Positions 20,112 to 28,469 of a DNA stretch of 64,000 nucleotides are shown here, one piece after another. Within the stretch, counting starts at the first letter, position 1. Each line of letters starts with the position of its first letter. The translations under genes were made by a program, and so were the position numbers. This DNA is from Clostridium acetobutylicum ATCC 824 (GTDB taxonomy: Bacteria; Bacillota; Clostridia; Clostridiales; Clostridiaceae). The notes below the pieces were generated by a model. The model was not told the DNA's origin. It made no database searches and saw nothing but the letters and a program-made list of their open reading frames with translations. The stretch covers positions 344,001 through 408,000 of the forward strand of contig NC_003030.1 in NCBI RefSeq assembly GCF_000008765.1, given 5' to 3'.

Positions 20112-20140
20112 ATAATAACAAATATTACATTAAAAGTCAA
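20112..20140 (-). promoter_or_regulatory. abrB promoter
   Basis: On the minus strand TTGACT (20140-20135), a 17-base spacer and TATTAT (20117-20112), a good sigma-A promoter. Transcription should start near 20105, about 40 bases before the abrB ATG. Confidence 0.7.
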
Positions 20141-20415
20141 TGAATAAAATATAATGTTTTAAATTTAGTTACAATTTTTTTAGTAACTTCCATCTAATGT
20201 TAATATACTACCATATAATTGAAAAGTCAATGCTTTTTTTCATATTAATACAAAAAATTTCCATATGCTACAGGCTAGAAATACCAATGTAAATAAAAAA
20301 TTTTAAGTAATATATTGCTTAAATTACCATAATAATTGCCTACTTTTTGCATATAGTCCATGTGTAAAAATATAGCAAAACAAAAAAGTAATTATATGGG
20401 TTAAATTTAACAAAG

Positions 20416-20462
20416 TGTCGAAATGTTAACAAAAAAATAAAAATTAGTTTAGGTTTTCGACT
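20416..20462 (+). promoter_or_regulatory. Two Spo0A-like boxes upstream of the nucleotidyltransferase gene
   Basis: TGTCGAA (20416-20422, exact consensus) and, on the other strand, AGTCGAA (20462-20456, six of seven). They lie about 75 and 35 bases upstream of a TATAAT at 20492-20497. The rest of the 300-base gap toward abrB is AT-rich and I see nothing else in it. Confidence 0.4.
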
Positions 20463-20517
20463 TTCTGTGTATATCGCAAAAATTAAAATGGTATAATTGT
20501 TTTAAGAGGTGATTGTT

Positions 20518-21894
20518 GTGAATGATATTATAAAGCTAATAAAGAGCATAATTATTGAAATGGATATGGAAGCTTACATAGTTGGTGGATATATAAGAGA
20601 TAAACTTATGAATCCTAAAAACTCTGCTTCAGATTTAGATATTGCTTTTCAGGGAGATTTTGAAAAAATTTTAGATGAGCTCAGAAAGAGAAAAATTAAG
20701 GTTAGTTCTATAAAAAAAGACTCAAGTGTGTATAGAATTACCGTTAATGGTTATTGTGCAGATATATCAAAGATAAAAGGAAAAAATATAAATGAGGATT
20801 TATCTAAAAGAGATTTTACGGTAAATGCTATAGCGTTAGATATAAAGAACAATAAAATAGTAGATCCATTTGATGGAAGAGTACATATTAAAAGAAGAAT
20901 ACTGCAGGTTATAGATGAAAAGAGCTTTGAAGATGATGCTGTTAGGATACTTAGAGGGATAAGATTTTATATAAAATATGGTATGCACTTCAATGGCTAT
21001 ACTGAAGAGTATATTAGAAAGCATTCAAAGAATATAATGAAATTTCCTAGAGATAGAGTTCTAGATGAAATTATTCACATTATACATGAGGATGAAAATG
21101 GAGTATTTTTTGAAGTCATGGATCAGTATATGATTTTGAAGAATATACTGCCTTATATGGAAGAGCTAAAAACAGTAGGAAAGTGTAAACATCATCTTGT
21201 TGATGCATTTACCCATATGAATACTGCCTATCACGTATTTAAGGACATGAAGAAAAAATATTTAAAAGTTAAGAATATTAACATTGAAGAGTTTAATAAA
21301 GATATAGGAGTATATAATGAATTGGATTATCTAGCCTTTGCTATTTTTACTCATGATATAGGCAAATATGTGAGCTATAAAAAGGAAGGACAAAAAATAA
21401 GCTTTAAAGGACATGACGAAAAAGGTCTTGAAATTATTGAAAAAGTATGTGATGAATTGAAGTTTCCTAATGATGGAAAGAAAATAGTATGTTCTGTTGT
21501 TAAAAACCACATGTATCCACTTATGCTTTTTAAATTAAAGGAAGATGAGCGAAAACAAGAAGAGTATGAGTTCTTTAATAAGTTTGATCAATATGTTCCT
21601 CATATTATAGTTGCTTCCTTTTGTGATGTGTATGCTACAACAATTTACATTGATGAGAATAATGAAAAGGATAGGTTTACAAGTTTTATTTCAGAGTTAG
21701 TAGTTAAATACAGAGAATTCATAAATCTAAAGAAAATTAAGTATATAGATGGAAATGATTTAATAGACATGGGGTTTAGAGGCAATGACATAGGAAATAT
21801 ACTCAATGAACTTAATAAGATGCTTTATATTGAGGGAAGTAAGACTAAGAAAGAGCAGCAGGATTTTGTTTTAAGGATGAAAGATAAGCTTTAG
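20518..21894 (+). CDS. CCA-adding enzyme / poly(A) polymerase family protein with HD domain
   Basis: About 458 residues. The class II nucleotidyltransferase head has YIVGGYIRDKLM and DLDIAF, followed by KRDFTVNAIAL, the nucleotide-recognition segment and RILRGIRFYIKYG. The C-terminal half carries an HD phosphohydrolase motif (THDIGKY, with KGHDEKG). Expected to add CCA to tRNA 3' ends or to act on RNA tails; the exact activity is uncertain. GTG 20518 fits AAGAGG at 20504-20509; GTG 20509 overlaps that site. Confidence 0.88.
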   Translation: MNDIIKLIKSIIIEMDMEAYIVGGYIRDKLMNPKNSASDLDIAFQGDFEKILDELRKRKIKVSSIKKDSSVYRITVNGYCADISKIKGKNINEDLSKRDFTVNAIALDIKNNKIVDPFDGRVHIKRRILQVIDEKSFEDDAVRILRGIRFYIKYGMHFNGYTEEYIRKHSKNIMKFPRDRVLDEIIHIIHEDENGVFFEVMDQYMILKNILPYMEELKTVGKCKHHLVDAFTHMNTAYHVFKDMKKKYLKVKNINIEEFNKDIGVYNELDYLAFAIFTHDIGKYVSYKKEGQKISFKGHDEKGLEIIEKVCDELKFPNDGKKIVCSVVKNHMYPLMLFKLKEDERKQEEYEFFNKFDQYVPHIIVASFCDVYATTIYIDENNEKDRFTSFISELVVKYREFINLKKIKYIDGNDLIDMGFRGNDIGNILNELNKMLYIEGSKTKKEQQDFVLRMKDKL

Positions 21895-22047
21895 AATTCG
21901 ATATGTAATTATTGCATGTATTCACAGCATGGTGTGTAAAATTTATAGGAAACTTATTAACATATTGTTGATAATGTGCATATTAGGAGAAATAAAGAGA
22001 AATATATCGAAAATAAGAGCAATTACAATGTGCATTATGCACAAAAC

Positions 22048-22118
22048 TGTGGACAAAATTGTGGATAATGTGGATAACCTTATTCATGACGTGAAAATAT
22101 CTTGATAACTGTGCATAA
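22048..22118 (+). promoter_or_regulatory. DnaA-box cluster in a convergent intergenic gap
   Basis: Two exact DnaA boxes (TGTGGATAA, complement of TTATCCACA) stand end to end at 22060-22068 and 22069-22077. A one-mismatch box TGTGGACAA is at 22048-22056 and another, TGTGCATAA, at 22110-22118, all in the same orientation. A further looser TGTGCATTA is near 22029. Both neighbouring genes end here, so this is not a promoter. Confidence 0.65.
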
Positions 22119-22121
22119 CTC

Positions 22122-22170
22122 AAAAAATGAAGCGCTGAATAAACTATATTTATTCAGCGCTTCATTTTTT
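22122..22170 (+). terminator. Bidirectional terminator
   Basis: A perfect 22-bp inverted repeat (22122-22143 with 22149-22170), loop of five, A-run on one side and T-run on the other. It separates the nucleotidyltransferase gene from the convergent minus-strand operon. Confidence 0.95.
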
Positions 22171-22190
22171 TGTTCGAAATTAGTAAAAAA

Positions 22191-22847
22191 TTATCGAGGG
22201 AGATTTTCATAAGCAGATGCTGCAAAATTAAAGTCCTTTTCATCCGTTATTTCTCCATAGGAGTCTTCTGAAATACCTGGAGTGTAGTAGAGAATAAATC
22301 TTTCTGAATTCATAAGATTTTCAATTAATATATATCTTTTATCCTCTAAAATATCTTGGACAATAGCTAGTACAGAATACCTATCGTCAACTCCAGTAGA
22401 ATTGTTAGTAAGATTTAAAATTTTATTTTTCCAGAGTACCACGTTTGTACGCTTATGATCACAATAGGCTACTACTTTTCCATCACTGCAGCCATTGCAA
22501 GAATCAAATTTACACTCACAAGTACATTTTAAGCATGTACATTTTGAGCAATTTTCTAGTTGATTCAAGTCAGCCTGATGATCGGATTTATATCCTTCGA
22601 GTAGATTTATATATTTGTTTCCATTAAATAGATTTTCTATAAGACCACTTTTTTTACTATCAGCTTCAGCTGAGTCTAATAACTCTATATATTTAGATAA
22701 AATATGCTCTCTCGATACATATTTTCTATTATTTAATGCATCCTTATCAAGAAAGTCAGATATATCATTTATTGCAAATGATATATCTGAGAATATTTTG
22801 CCATAGTGATCTTTCTCTAATTTTATAAAGTCTTCTGTCTTACTCAT
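22191..22847 (-). CDS. Unknown protein with a cysteine-rich knot
   Basis: 218 residues, not recognised. The central part (about 98-132) is packed with cysteines, CSKCTCLKCTCECK followed by CNGCSDG and YCDH, which suggests bound zinc or another metal. The flanks are mostly helical and acidic. No signal peptide or membrane segment. It follows the PspA-like gene by ten bases, so it is the last gene of the envelope operon and may act with PspA. Confidence 0.7.
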   Translation of the reverse strand: MSKTEDFIKLEKDHYGKIFSDISFAINDISDFLDKDALNNRKYVSREHILSKYIELLDSAEADSKKSGLIENLFNGNKYINLLEGYKSDHQADLNQLENCSKCTCLKCTCECKFDSCNGCSDGKVVAYCDHKRTNVVLWKNKILNLTNNSTGVDDRYSVLAIVQDILEDKRYILIENLMNSERFILYYTPGISEDSYGEITDEKDFNFAASAYENLPR

Positions 22848-22857
22848 AGGTTACTCC

Positions 22858-23514
22858 TTATTTAATATTGTTTTTGTATTTTGCAAGTTCATCATCAAGA
22901 TTTGTTTCATTTAATTTTTCAAATTCCTTTTCAAGAGAATCTTCATTTCTTAAGTCACCAAGTCCTTCAGCCATAGCTTCTTTTCTTTCGATTTTTCTTT
23001 CTATGTCATCAAGATTTATGCTATTTGAGCCAGTATCTACATTGGATAAAACTTCATTTACCTTTTTGGTAGCTTCAGCATTGTTAAATCTTGCAGCAGC
23101 TTCGTCTCTATAAGCTCTTGTTTTTTCTATTTCTTCTTCTAAAGTTCTTAGCTTATCTTTTATAACTTTAGATTTTTGCGAAGCATCTTCGTAGCTCTTT
23201 TGAAGAGATTCACAGCGTTTGTCTGCATCTAATTTTCTTTCTAAAGCTCTCTTAGCTAAATCATCGTTTCCATTCTTTACAGCAAGCTTTACTTTAGAGT
23301 CATAGTCTTCTGATTCTAATCTTGCTTTTTGAAGTTTTTTCTCTATTTCATGTGCATTACCAAGTATTTGTGCTGAAGAAATTTTTGCTTTATTAAGGCT
23401 TTCCTCCATATCTCTTATTTTTTGATCAAGTAATTCTATAGGATTTTCCATTTCATCTAAAGTATTATTTACCTTTGCCTTTACCATATTAGATACTCTT
23501 TTAAATATTCCCAT
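22858..23514 (-). CDS. PspA/IM30 family membrane-stress protein
   Basis: 218 residues, almost entirely coiled coil. It starts MGIFKRVSNMVKAKVN and has ENPIELLDQKIRDMEE, the recognisable PspA N-terminus. These proteins form ESCRT-III-like rods or rings on damaged membranes and preserve the proton-motive force. Good AGGAGG site. Middle gene of a three-gene minus-strand operon. Confidence 0.9.
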   Translation of the reverse strand: MGIFKRVSNMVKAKVNNTLDEMENPIELLDQKIRDMEESLNKAKISSAQILGNAHEIEKKLQKARLESEDYDSKVKLAVKNGNDDLAKRALERKLDADKRCESLQKSYEDASQKSKVIKDKLRTLEEEIEKTRAYRDEAAARFNNAEATKKVNEVLSNVDTGSNSINLDDIERKIERKEAMAEGLGDLRNEDSLEKEFEKLNETNLDDELAKYKNNIK

Positions 23515-23560
23515 AATATTTTCCTCCTAAAATAATTTAATTTGTTGTTAAATATTTTGA

Positions 23561-24040
23561 TTATTTTCTCATTCGCTTTATAAATTTGTATATAATTACT
23601 ACCACTACTATAAACAAAATTAATTTGAATATAAAAGGTATAAAGAAAAATGAGCTGTAGCCATATCCATAACCGGGTCTATAATAACTGTGACCAAAAA
23701 AAGGTATTGGTATTGGTATGTAAGTTCTTTTAGGTGAAGATGATGATGAATTTGAACTACTATTAGAACCAAAACCGCTAGATGATCTAGAAGAAGAACT
23801 GCTGCTAGAATGTGAGTTACTAAAGCTTCCAGACTTAAATCCGCCGCTTCCAGAACTTGAATGAGAACTGAAGCTGCCTGAGTGAAAACCTCCTCTTGGT
23901 GATGCGTATACTGTATTAGTATAATTTATAGTATTTGATAAATAGTTATTAATATTAATTGGAGTAATTATATTTACACTTAAAAAAATAAAAACAAAAA
24001 GAAAACACGATATTAGATTTTTTCGTTTGATTTTGAGCAC
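23561..24040 (-). CDS. Serine-rich exported/membrane protein
   Basis: 159 residues. An N-terminal hydrophobic segment looks like a signal peptide ending near VYAS. A low-complexity Ser/Gly stretch (about 48-108) follows, then PIPIPFFGHSYYRPGYGYGY and a C-terminal membrane helix with KFIKRMRK. Function unknown; its place before pspA suggests envelope maintenance. The GTG at 24040 is inside GGAGGTG and has no normal spacing, so the real start may be a nearby non-ATG codon. Confidence 0.7.
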   Translation of the reverse strand: MLKIKRKNLISCFLFVFIFLSVNIITPININNYLSNTINYTNTVYASPRGGFHSGSFSSHSSSGSGGFKSGSFSNSHSSSSSSSRSSSGFGSNSSSNSSSSSPKRTYIPIPIPFFGHSYYRPGYGYGYSSFFFIPFIFKLILFIVVVVIIYKFIKRMRK

Positions 24041-24390
24041 CTCCTATATTCATATAAACCTAAGATAATTATATAATAAAATATGTCTCTTGAATATGAA
24101 TTTGCAAAATCAAAATTTAATATGTATTAATTAATTTATGAATAGATTATATAATATATAATACCATATTACAATATATAAATAAACTTATTTTATCTTT
24201 AAGATAACCTTTTAATGTAAAGAAAATGTACAAGCATAGTTTAGCTTAAGATAGCGTTAATTTGCATACTTTTATGGATAGAAAATAACTTGTAATGAGT
24301 TTATAATTAACTTATAATTTAAATGAGAATAAGATTTGTGTAATTATAGAATATATTTTATATAAAATGGTTTAGATGGAGGTATAGGTT
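24041..24390. other. Divergent promoter region, no gene
   Basis: About 350 bases of AT-rich DNA between the minus-strand pspA-type operon and the plus-strand DUF1836 gene. It must hold both promoters, but I could not single out a convincing pair of boxes. Confidence 0.4.
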
Positions 24391-24984
24391 ATGGAAGAGG
24401 AGTTTAGTGTAAGCTCTATGAAAAAAATAGTAGAAGAGATGTCAGCGAATAGTATAATATCCTATGATGAATTGCCACAATTAGATTTGTTTTTATCGCA
24501 GGTTATAGATTTTTTAAATGATAAATTTGAAAGTGAAAAATATACAAATAACATAGTTCAGAATTATATAAAGGGCGGTGTTATATCCAAACCTGAAGAT
24601 GGTAGGAAAAAAGGATATACAAAGGATCATATAGCTCAGCTATTATTACTAAGTTATATGAGACCGGTTTTGAACACAGAGGAAATAAAGAAGGTTTTTA
24701 GATTAGCCTTCAATGAAATAAATGACAGAGATGATGATATAATATCGTGGAAACAAGCTTATAAAGTGTTTTCTGATGTACAGGAAGAATATTTTAATAA
24801 TATATTTACAGAACAATATTTTAATACTGATAAACTGAAGAACATAGTAAAAGAATTTAATTTGGATAAAAAAGATGAAGACAGAATATTTATGTTTATT
24901 GTAGTAATGAGTTTGGTTGCTCAGGCCAGTGTTATAAAAAACATAGCTAAGAAAATAGTGGATGAATATAAAGGTGATGAGTAG
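24391..24984 (+). CDS. DUF1836 family protein (MerR-like helix-turn-helix)
   Basis: 197 residues. The segment VISKPEDGRKKGYTKDHIAQLLLLSYMRPVLN is typical of DUF1836, whose N-terminal part resembles a MerR winged helix. It is probably a DNA-binding regulator of unknown target. GGAGGT site seven bases before ATG. The GNAT gene follows 11 bases later. Confidence 0.8.
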   Translation: MEEEFSVSSMKKIVEEMSANSIISYDELPQLDLFLSQVIDFLNDKFESEKYTNNIVQNYIKGGVISKPEDGRKKGYTKDHIAQLLLLSYMRPVLNTEEIKKVFRLAFNEINDRDDDIISWKQAYKVFSDVQEEYFNNIFTEQYFNTDKLKNIVKEFNLDKKDEDRIFMFIVVMSLVAQASVIKNIAKKIVDEYKGDE

Positions 24985-24995
24985 GAGGAAATGCA

Positions 24996-25529
24996 GTGGA
25001 AGAGGCTTTGAAACTTGTAAAGCCATCAATAAATCTTAAGGACAAATTTCAGAGTATGGCCATTCAATATAAAACGTATGGTGAAAGAGAATATTTTGAA
25101 ATGTACAAAAAATCATTAGAGGATTTTGAAGGCTATTTAATTGAAATAGAAAATCAAGATAAAGGTATAAACTTAAAAGAGGGCTTTGTTCCTTGTGCTA
25201 CATATTGGATGGTTAATAGTGATGAAAATATCTTAGGAGTAATAAGAATAAGAAAGAAGCTCTCTACTGAAATTTTAAAAAAGGTTTTAGGAAATATAGG
25301 CTATGACATAGCTCCACTTGAAAGAAATAAGGGATATGGAAAACATATTTTAAAATTAGGACTAAAAAAGGCTAAGGAGCTTAATGTTAATCCAGTATTG
25401 GTGACTTGTGATTTTAAAAATATTCCTTCTAAAAAAATTATTGAATACAATGGTGGTGTTTTCGATAATGAGGTGTTTGATGAATGGAAAAATAGTATGG
25501 TTAGAAGATATTGGTTCTACAATGAATAA
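24996..25529 (+). CDS. GNAT family N-acetyltransferase
   Basis: 177 residues. GNAT core: the strand with ILGVIRIRKKL, the acetyl-CoA loop PLERNKGYGKHILKLGL and the final ENGG-like YNGGVFDNE. Substrate unknown. GTG start five bases after AGGAGGAA; coupled to the DUF1836 gene. Confidence 0.88.
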   Translation: MEEALKLVKPSINLKDKFQSMAIQYKTYGEREYFEMYKKSLEDFEGYLIEIENQDKGINLKEGFVPCATYWMVNSDENILGVIRIRKKLSTEILKKVLGNIGYDIAPLERNKGYGKHILKLGLKKAKELNVNPVLVTCDFKNIPSKKIIEYNGGVFDNEVFDEWKNSMVRRYWFYNE

Positions 25530-25571
25530 ATATTCAAAGCTATGCATATATAAAAAACGGCTAAATCTTAG

Positions 25572-25612
25572 TATAGGGATTTCTTGTTTAGAGGAAATCC
25601 CTATATTTTTAT
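25572..25612 (+). terminator. Terminator after the GNAT gene
   Basis: TATAGGGATTTC (25572-25583) pairs with GAAATCCCTATA (25594-25605), then TTTTTATC. Confidence 0.9.
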
Positions 25613-25623
25613 CATAAAGCATA

Positions 25624-25652
25624 TTGATAAATTATTTGTTTCATGTTATAAT
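25624..25652 (+). promoter_or_regulatory. argF promoter
   Basis: TTGATA (25624-25629), 17-base spacer, TATAAT (25647-25652). The -10 hexamer lies in the left arm of the operator-like palindrome that follows. Confidence 0.75.
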
Positions 25653-25679
25653 TATTCAAAAATAATGAATAATTATAAC
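25645..25679 (+). promoter_or_regulatory. Operator-like palindrome over the argF start site (possible ArgR site)
   Basis: A perfect 14-bp inverted repeat, GTTATAATTATTCA and TGAATAATTATAAC, with a seven-base AT spacer. It contains TGAAT/ATTCA halves like those of Firmicute ARG boxes and covers the -10 box and the predicted transcription start, so binding there should repress argF. Assignment to ArgR is inference from the downstream gene. Confidence 0.6.
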
Positions 25680-25711
25680 ACAAGTAAGCGGTTATAGATT
25701 AGGGGGTTCGT

Positions 25712-26713
25712 ATGGGATATTTAAAAAATAGAAACTTTTTGTCATTAATGGATTTCACGCCTCAAGATATAAATTATATGCTGGATTTAGCAAAGAAGTT
25801 AAAGGAAGATAAAAGAAACGGATTAGAGGAGCAGTATTTAAAAAAGAAGAACATAGCCTTAATATTCGAAAAAGATTCTACTAGAACAAGATGTTCCTTT
25901 GAGGTTGCGGCACATGATCAGGGAGCACATGCTGTTTATATAGGTTCTACAGGTAGTCAAATAAGTAAAAAGGAATCTATAAAGGACACAGCAAGAGTGC
26001 TTGGTAGAATGTTTGATGCAATTGAGTACAGAGGTTATGGCCAAGAAGTAGTTGAAATACTAGCAGAACATTCTAATGTTCCAGTGTGGAACGGACTTAC
26101 AGATGAAGAGCACCCTACTCAGGTTATTGCAAATTTTATGACATTAAAGGAAAAGTTCAATAAACCACTAAATGAAATAAAATTTGTGTATTGTGGAGAT
26201 GCAAGAAATAATGTTTCTAATGCACTTATGATAGGAGCAGCAAAAATGGGAATGGATTTTAGAATTGCGGCACCTAAAAGTTTATTTCCAAGCAGTGAAC
26301 TTGTTAAGAAATGTATGGATATAGCAGAATTAACGGGTGGAAAGATAACTCTAAGCGATGAAGTAGATGAGGCAGTATTTGGTGCTGATGTACTTTATAC
26401 AGATGTATGGGTTTCTATGGGGGAAGATAGAGAAGTATGGAAAGAGAGACTTAAAATGCTTAAACCATATCAGATAAATATGGAGATGATAAGTAAAACT
26501 AAGAATCCTAACGTGAAATTTATGCACTGTCTTCCTGCGTTTCATGACTTTAGCACAGATGCAGCTAAAGAAATTTACGATGAATTTAATGAAATTCCAT
26601 TTGAAGTTACTGATGAGGTATTTGAAAGTGATTACTCACTAGCTTTTGATGAAGCGGAAAATAGGCTTCATTCAATAAAAGCTATTATGGTTGCAACATT
26701 AGGTGATATATAG
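25712..26713 (+). CDS. argF: Ornithine carbamoyltransferase
   Basis: 333 residues, full length. The carbamoyl-phosphate motif STRTR is at 56-60. The ornithine-binding motif HCLPAFHD is near 270. [14 protein letters not shown] is also typical. It makes citrulline from ornithine and carbamoyl phosphate in arginine synthesis. ATG behind AGGGGG. It stands alone between its own promoter/operator and a terminator. Confidence 0.97.
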
Positions 26714-26734
26714 GTATGTTTTTATAAATGAGAC

Positions 26735-26768
26735 AATGAGCTGTATGAAAAATCAGCTCATTTTTTTG
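26735..26768 (+). terminator. argF terminator
   Basis: AATGAGCTG (26735-26743) pairs with CAGCTCATT (26754-26762), followed by TTTTTG. Confidence 0.88.
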
Positions 26769-26954
26769 CGCTAATTTCAGCAGAAATATATAATAAAAGC
26801 TCAAACTATCGCAAACAATACTGGAAACTAGTATATAGTAAGATTATTAATTTATATAATTTTTATATATAATTTATTCACAATTAAGAATGGGATAGTA
26901 ACATATAATTACGATATGAGATTTTTTAAAATAGAATTAAGGAGGTGGCATGGA

Positions 26955-28451
26955 TTGTCAATAAAAACTAAGTTGGTCTTTTCTAATATTGCAATGTGTC
27001 TAATTCCACTAATATTATGTTTGATTACTTTATTTGGATTGAATAATTTGTATAGTAGAAAATTAAAATCCTACTATGAGGTAGAAGATATGAAAAAGAA
27101 ACCATTATTGAATCCATATATAGAATTAAAGTCTATAAATATAAGACCATTTAAGGAGCTTCAAAGTGAATCCGAAGCTATTCCAGATAATTTTGAGGAT
27201 AAGAAGGTTCTAAAAACCATCAATGAAGCGCTTTTAAAAAAGAATACATATATAATAGTGGAGAAAAGTGGAAATGTTGTTTTCAATGGAAGTAAGAAGA
27301 ACAACAAAGATATAATTAGTAAGCTCGATGATTTAAATTATAGTCGCAATGCAGATAGACCAGAGCCACCTAGAACTGAAAGCATTTCAGATGACAGTGA
27401 AACCTTAATAAGACAATTCACATTTATATTTTCCGATGGAAGCTCGGGTAATGTTTTTCTTGTAGCAGATACCAGTAAATTATCACAGTTAGCAACGGAA
27501 TTTATAATTTCTATAATAATAGCAATAATAGCAATAATATCACTTACTGGAGGTTTTATAACATTCTTAGTTTCAAGATCAATACTTATACCACTAAATC
27601 AGCTTAAAATTGGTACAGAAAAAATCAAACATGGAAACTTAGATTTTAAGGTTAGGGCTGAATCCAGTGATGAAATAGGTGAATTATGCGATGCATTTGA
27701 TAGCATGAGAAAAAAACTTAAGGAATCTGTAGAGCTTCAGGCTCAATATGAAAATAATAGAAAAGAATTAATATCTAATATATCACATGATCTTAAAACA
27801 CCAATAACTTCGATAAAGGGATATATTGAAGGAATAAGGGATGGAGTAGCTGATACGCCAGAAAAAATGGAGAAATACGTAAATACTATATACAATAAAA
27901 CTCAAAGCATGAACTACTTAATAGAAGAATTGTTGACTTATTCTAAATTAGATTTGAAGAAGCTTCCTTTCTATTTCATAGATATGGATTTTGTTAGCTA
28001 TATGAATGATTTAATGGAGGAATTCAAATTTGATGTAGAAAAAAACAATATGGAATTTTCTTATGATAATCACATAAAGGGTAAGGCTAATGTTAGAATT
28101 GATGTTCAAAATATAAACAGAGTTATATCTAATATAATTTCTAACTCTATTAAATACATGGATAAGGAACATGGAAAAATAAGTGTTGAAGTAGATTCTA
28201 ACAATGAGGAAGTGTTAGTTGGAATTAAAGATAATGGAATGGGTATATCAGAAGAAGCTCTTCCATATGTATTTGATAGATTTTATAGAGAAGATTTTTC
28301 TAGAAATACCTCAAAAGGTGGAAGTGGGTTAGGTTTAGCTATATGTAAAAAGATAATAGAGGAACATGGTGGTAGTATATGGGCAAAAAGCCAAAAGGGT
28401 CACGGAACGGAGATATGGTTTTCAATAAAACTAAAAAATAGAATAAATTAA
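26955..28451 (+). CDS. Membrane sensor histidine kinase
   Basis: 498 residues from TTG 26955, eight bases after AAGGAGGTGG; the upstream ATG 26916 would put that site inside the gene. Order: membrane helix near 5-27, an extracytoplasmic domain of about 140 residues, a second helix, a HAMP linker (SRSILIPLNQLK), HisKA with the phospho-His in SNISHDLKTP near 277, and a HATPase domain (NIISNSIKY, GMGISEEALPYVFDRFYR, GSGLGLAI). First gene of an operon with adaptor, ABC ATPase, permease and response regulator, so it likely senses an envelope insult or a transported compound. Confidence 0.92.
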   Translation: MSIKTKLVFSNIAMCLIPLILCLITLFGLNNLYSRKLKSYYEVEDMKKKPLLNPYIELKSINIRPFKELQSESEAIPDNFEDKKVLKTINEALLKKNTYIIVEKSGNVVFNGSKKNNKDIISKLDDLNYSRNADRPEPPRTESISDDSETLIRQFTFIFSDGSSGNVFLVADTSKLSQLATEFIISIIIAIIAIISLTGGFITFLVSRSILIPLNQLKIGTEKIKHGNLDFKVRAESSDEIGELCDAFDSMRKKLKESVELQAQYENNRKELISNISHDLKTPITSIKGYIEGIRDGVADTPEKMEKYVNTIYNKTQSMNYLIEELLTYSKLDLKKLPFYFIDMDFVSYMNDLMEEFKFDVEKNNMEFSYDNHIKGKANVRIDVQNINRVISNIISNSIKYMDKEHGKISVEVDSNNEEVLVGIKDNGMGISEEALPYVFDRFYREDFSRNTSKGGSGLGLAICKKIIEEHGGSIWAKSQKGHGTEIWFSIKLKNRIN

Positions 28452-28469
28452 TAAATGGGGGCTTATAGG

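Noticed and set aside
22029-22118. Replication origin
   Set aside because: DnaA boxes are present, but no dnaA/dnaN genes, no long AT-rich unwinding region with box clusters on both sides, and it lies near an rrn operon in housekeeping DNA.
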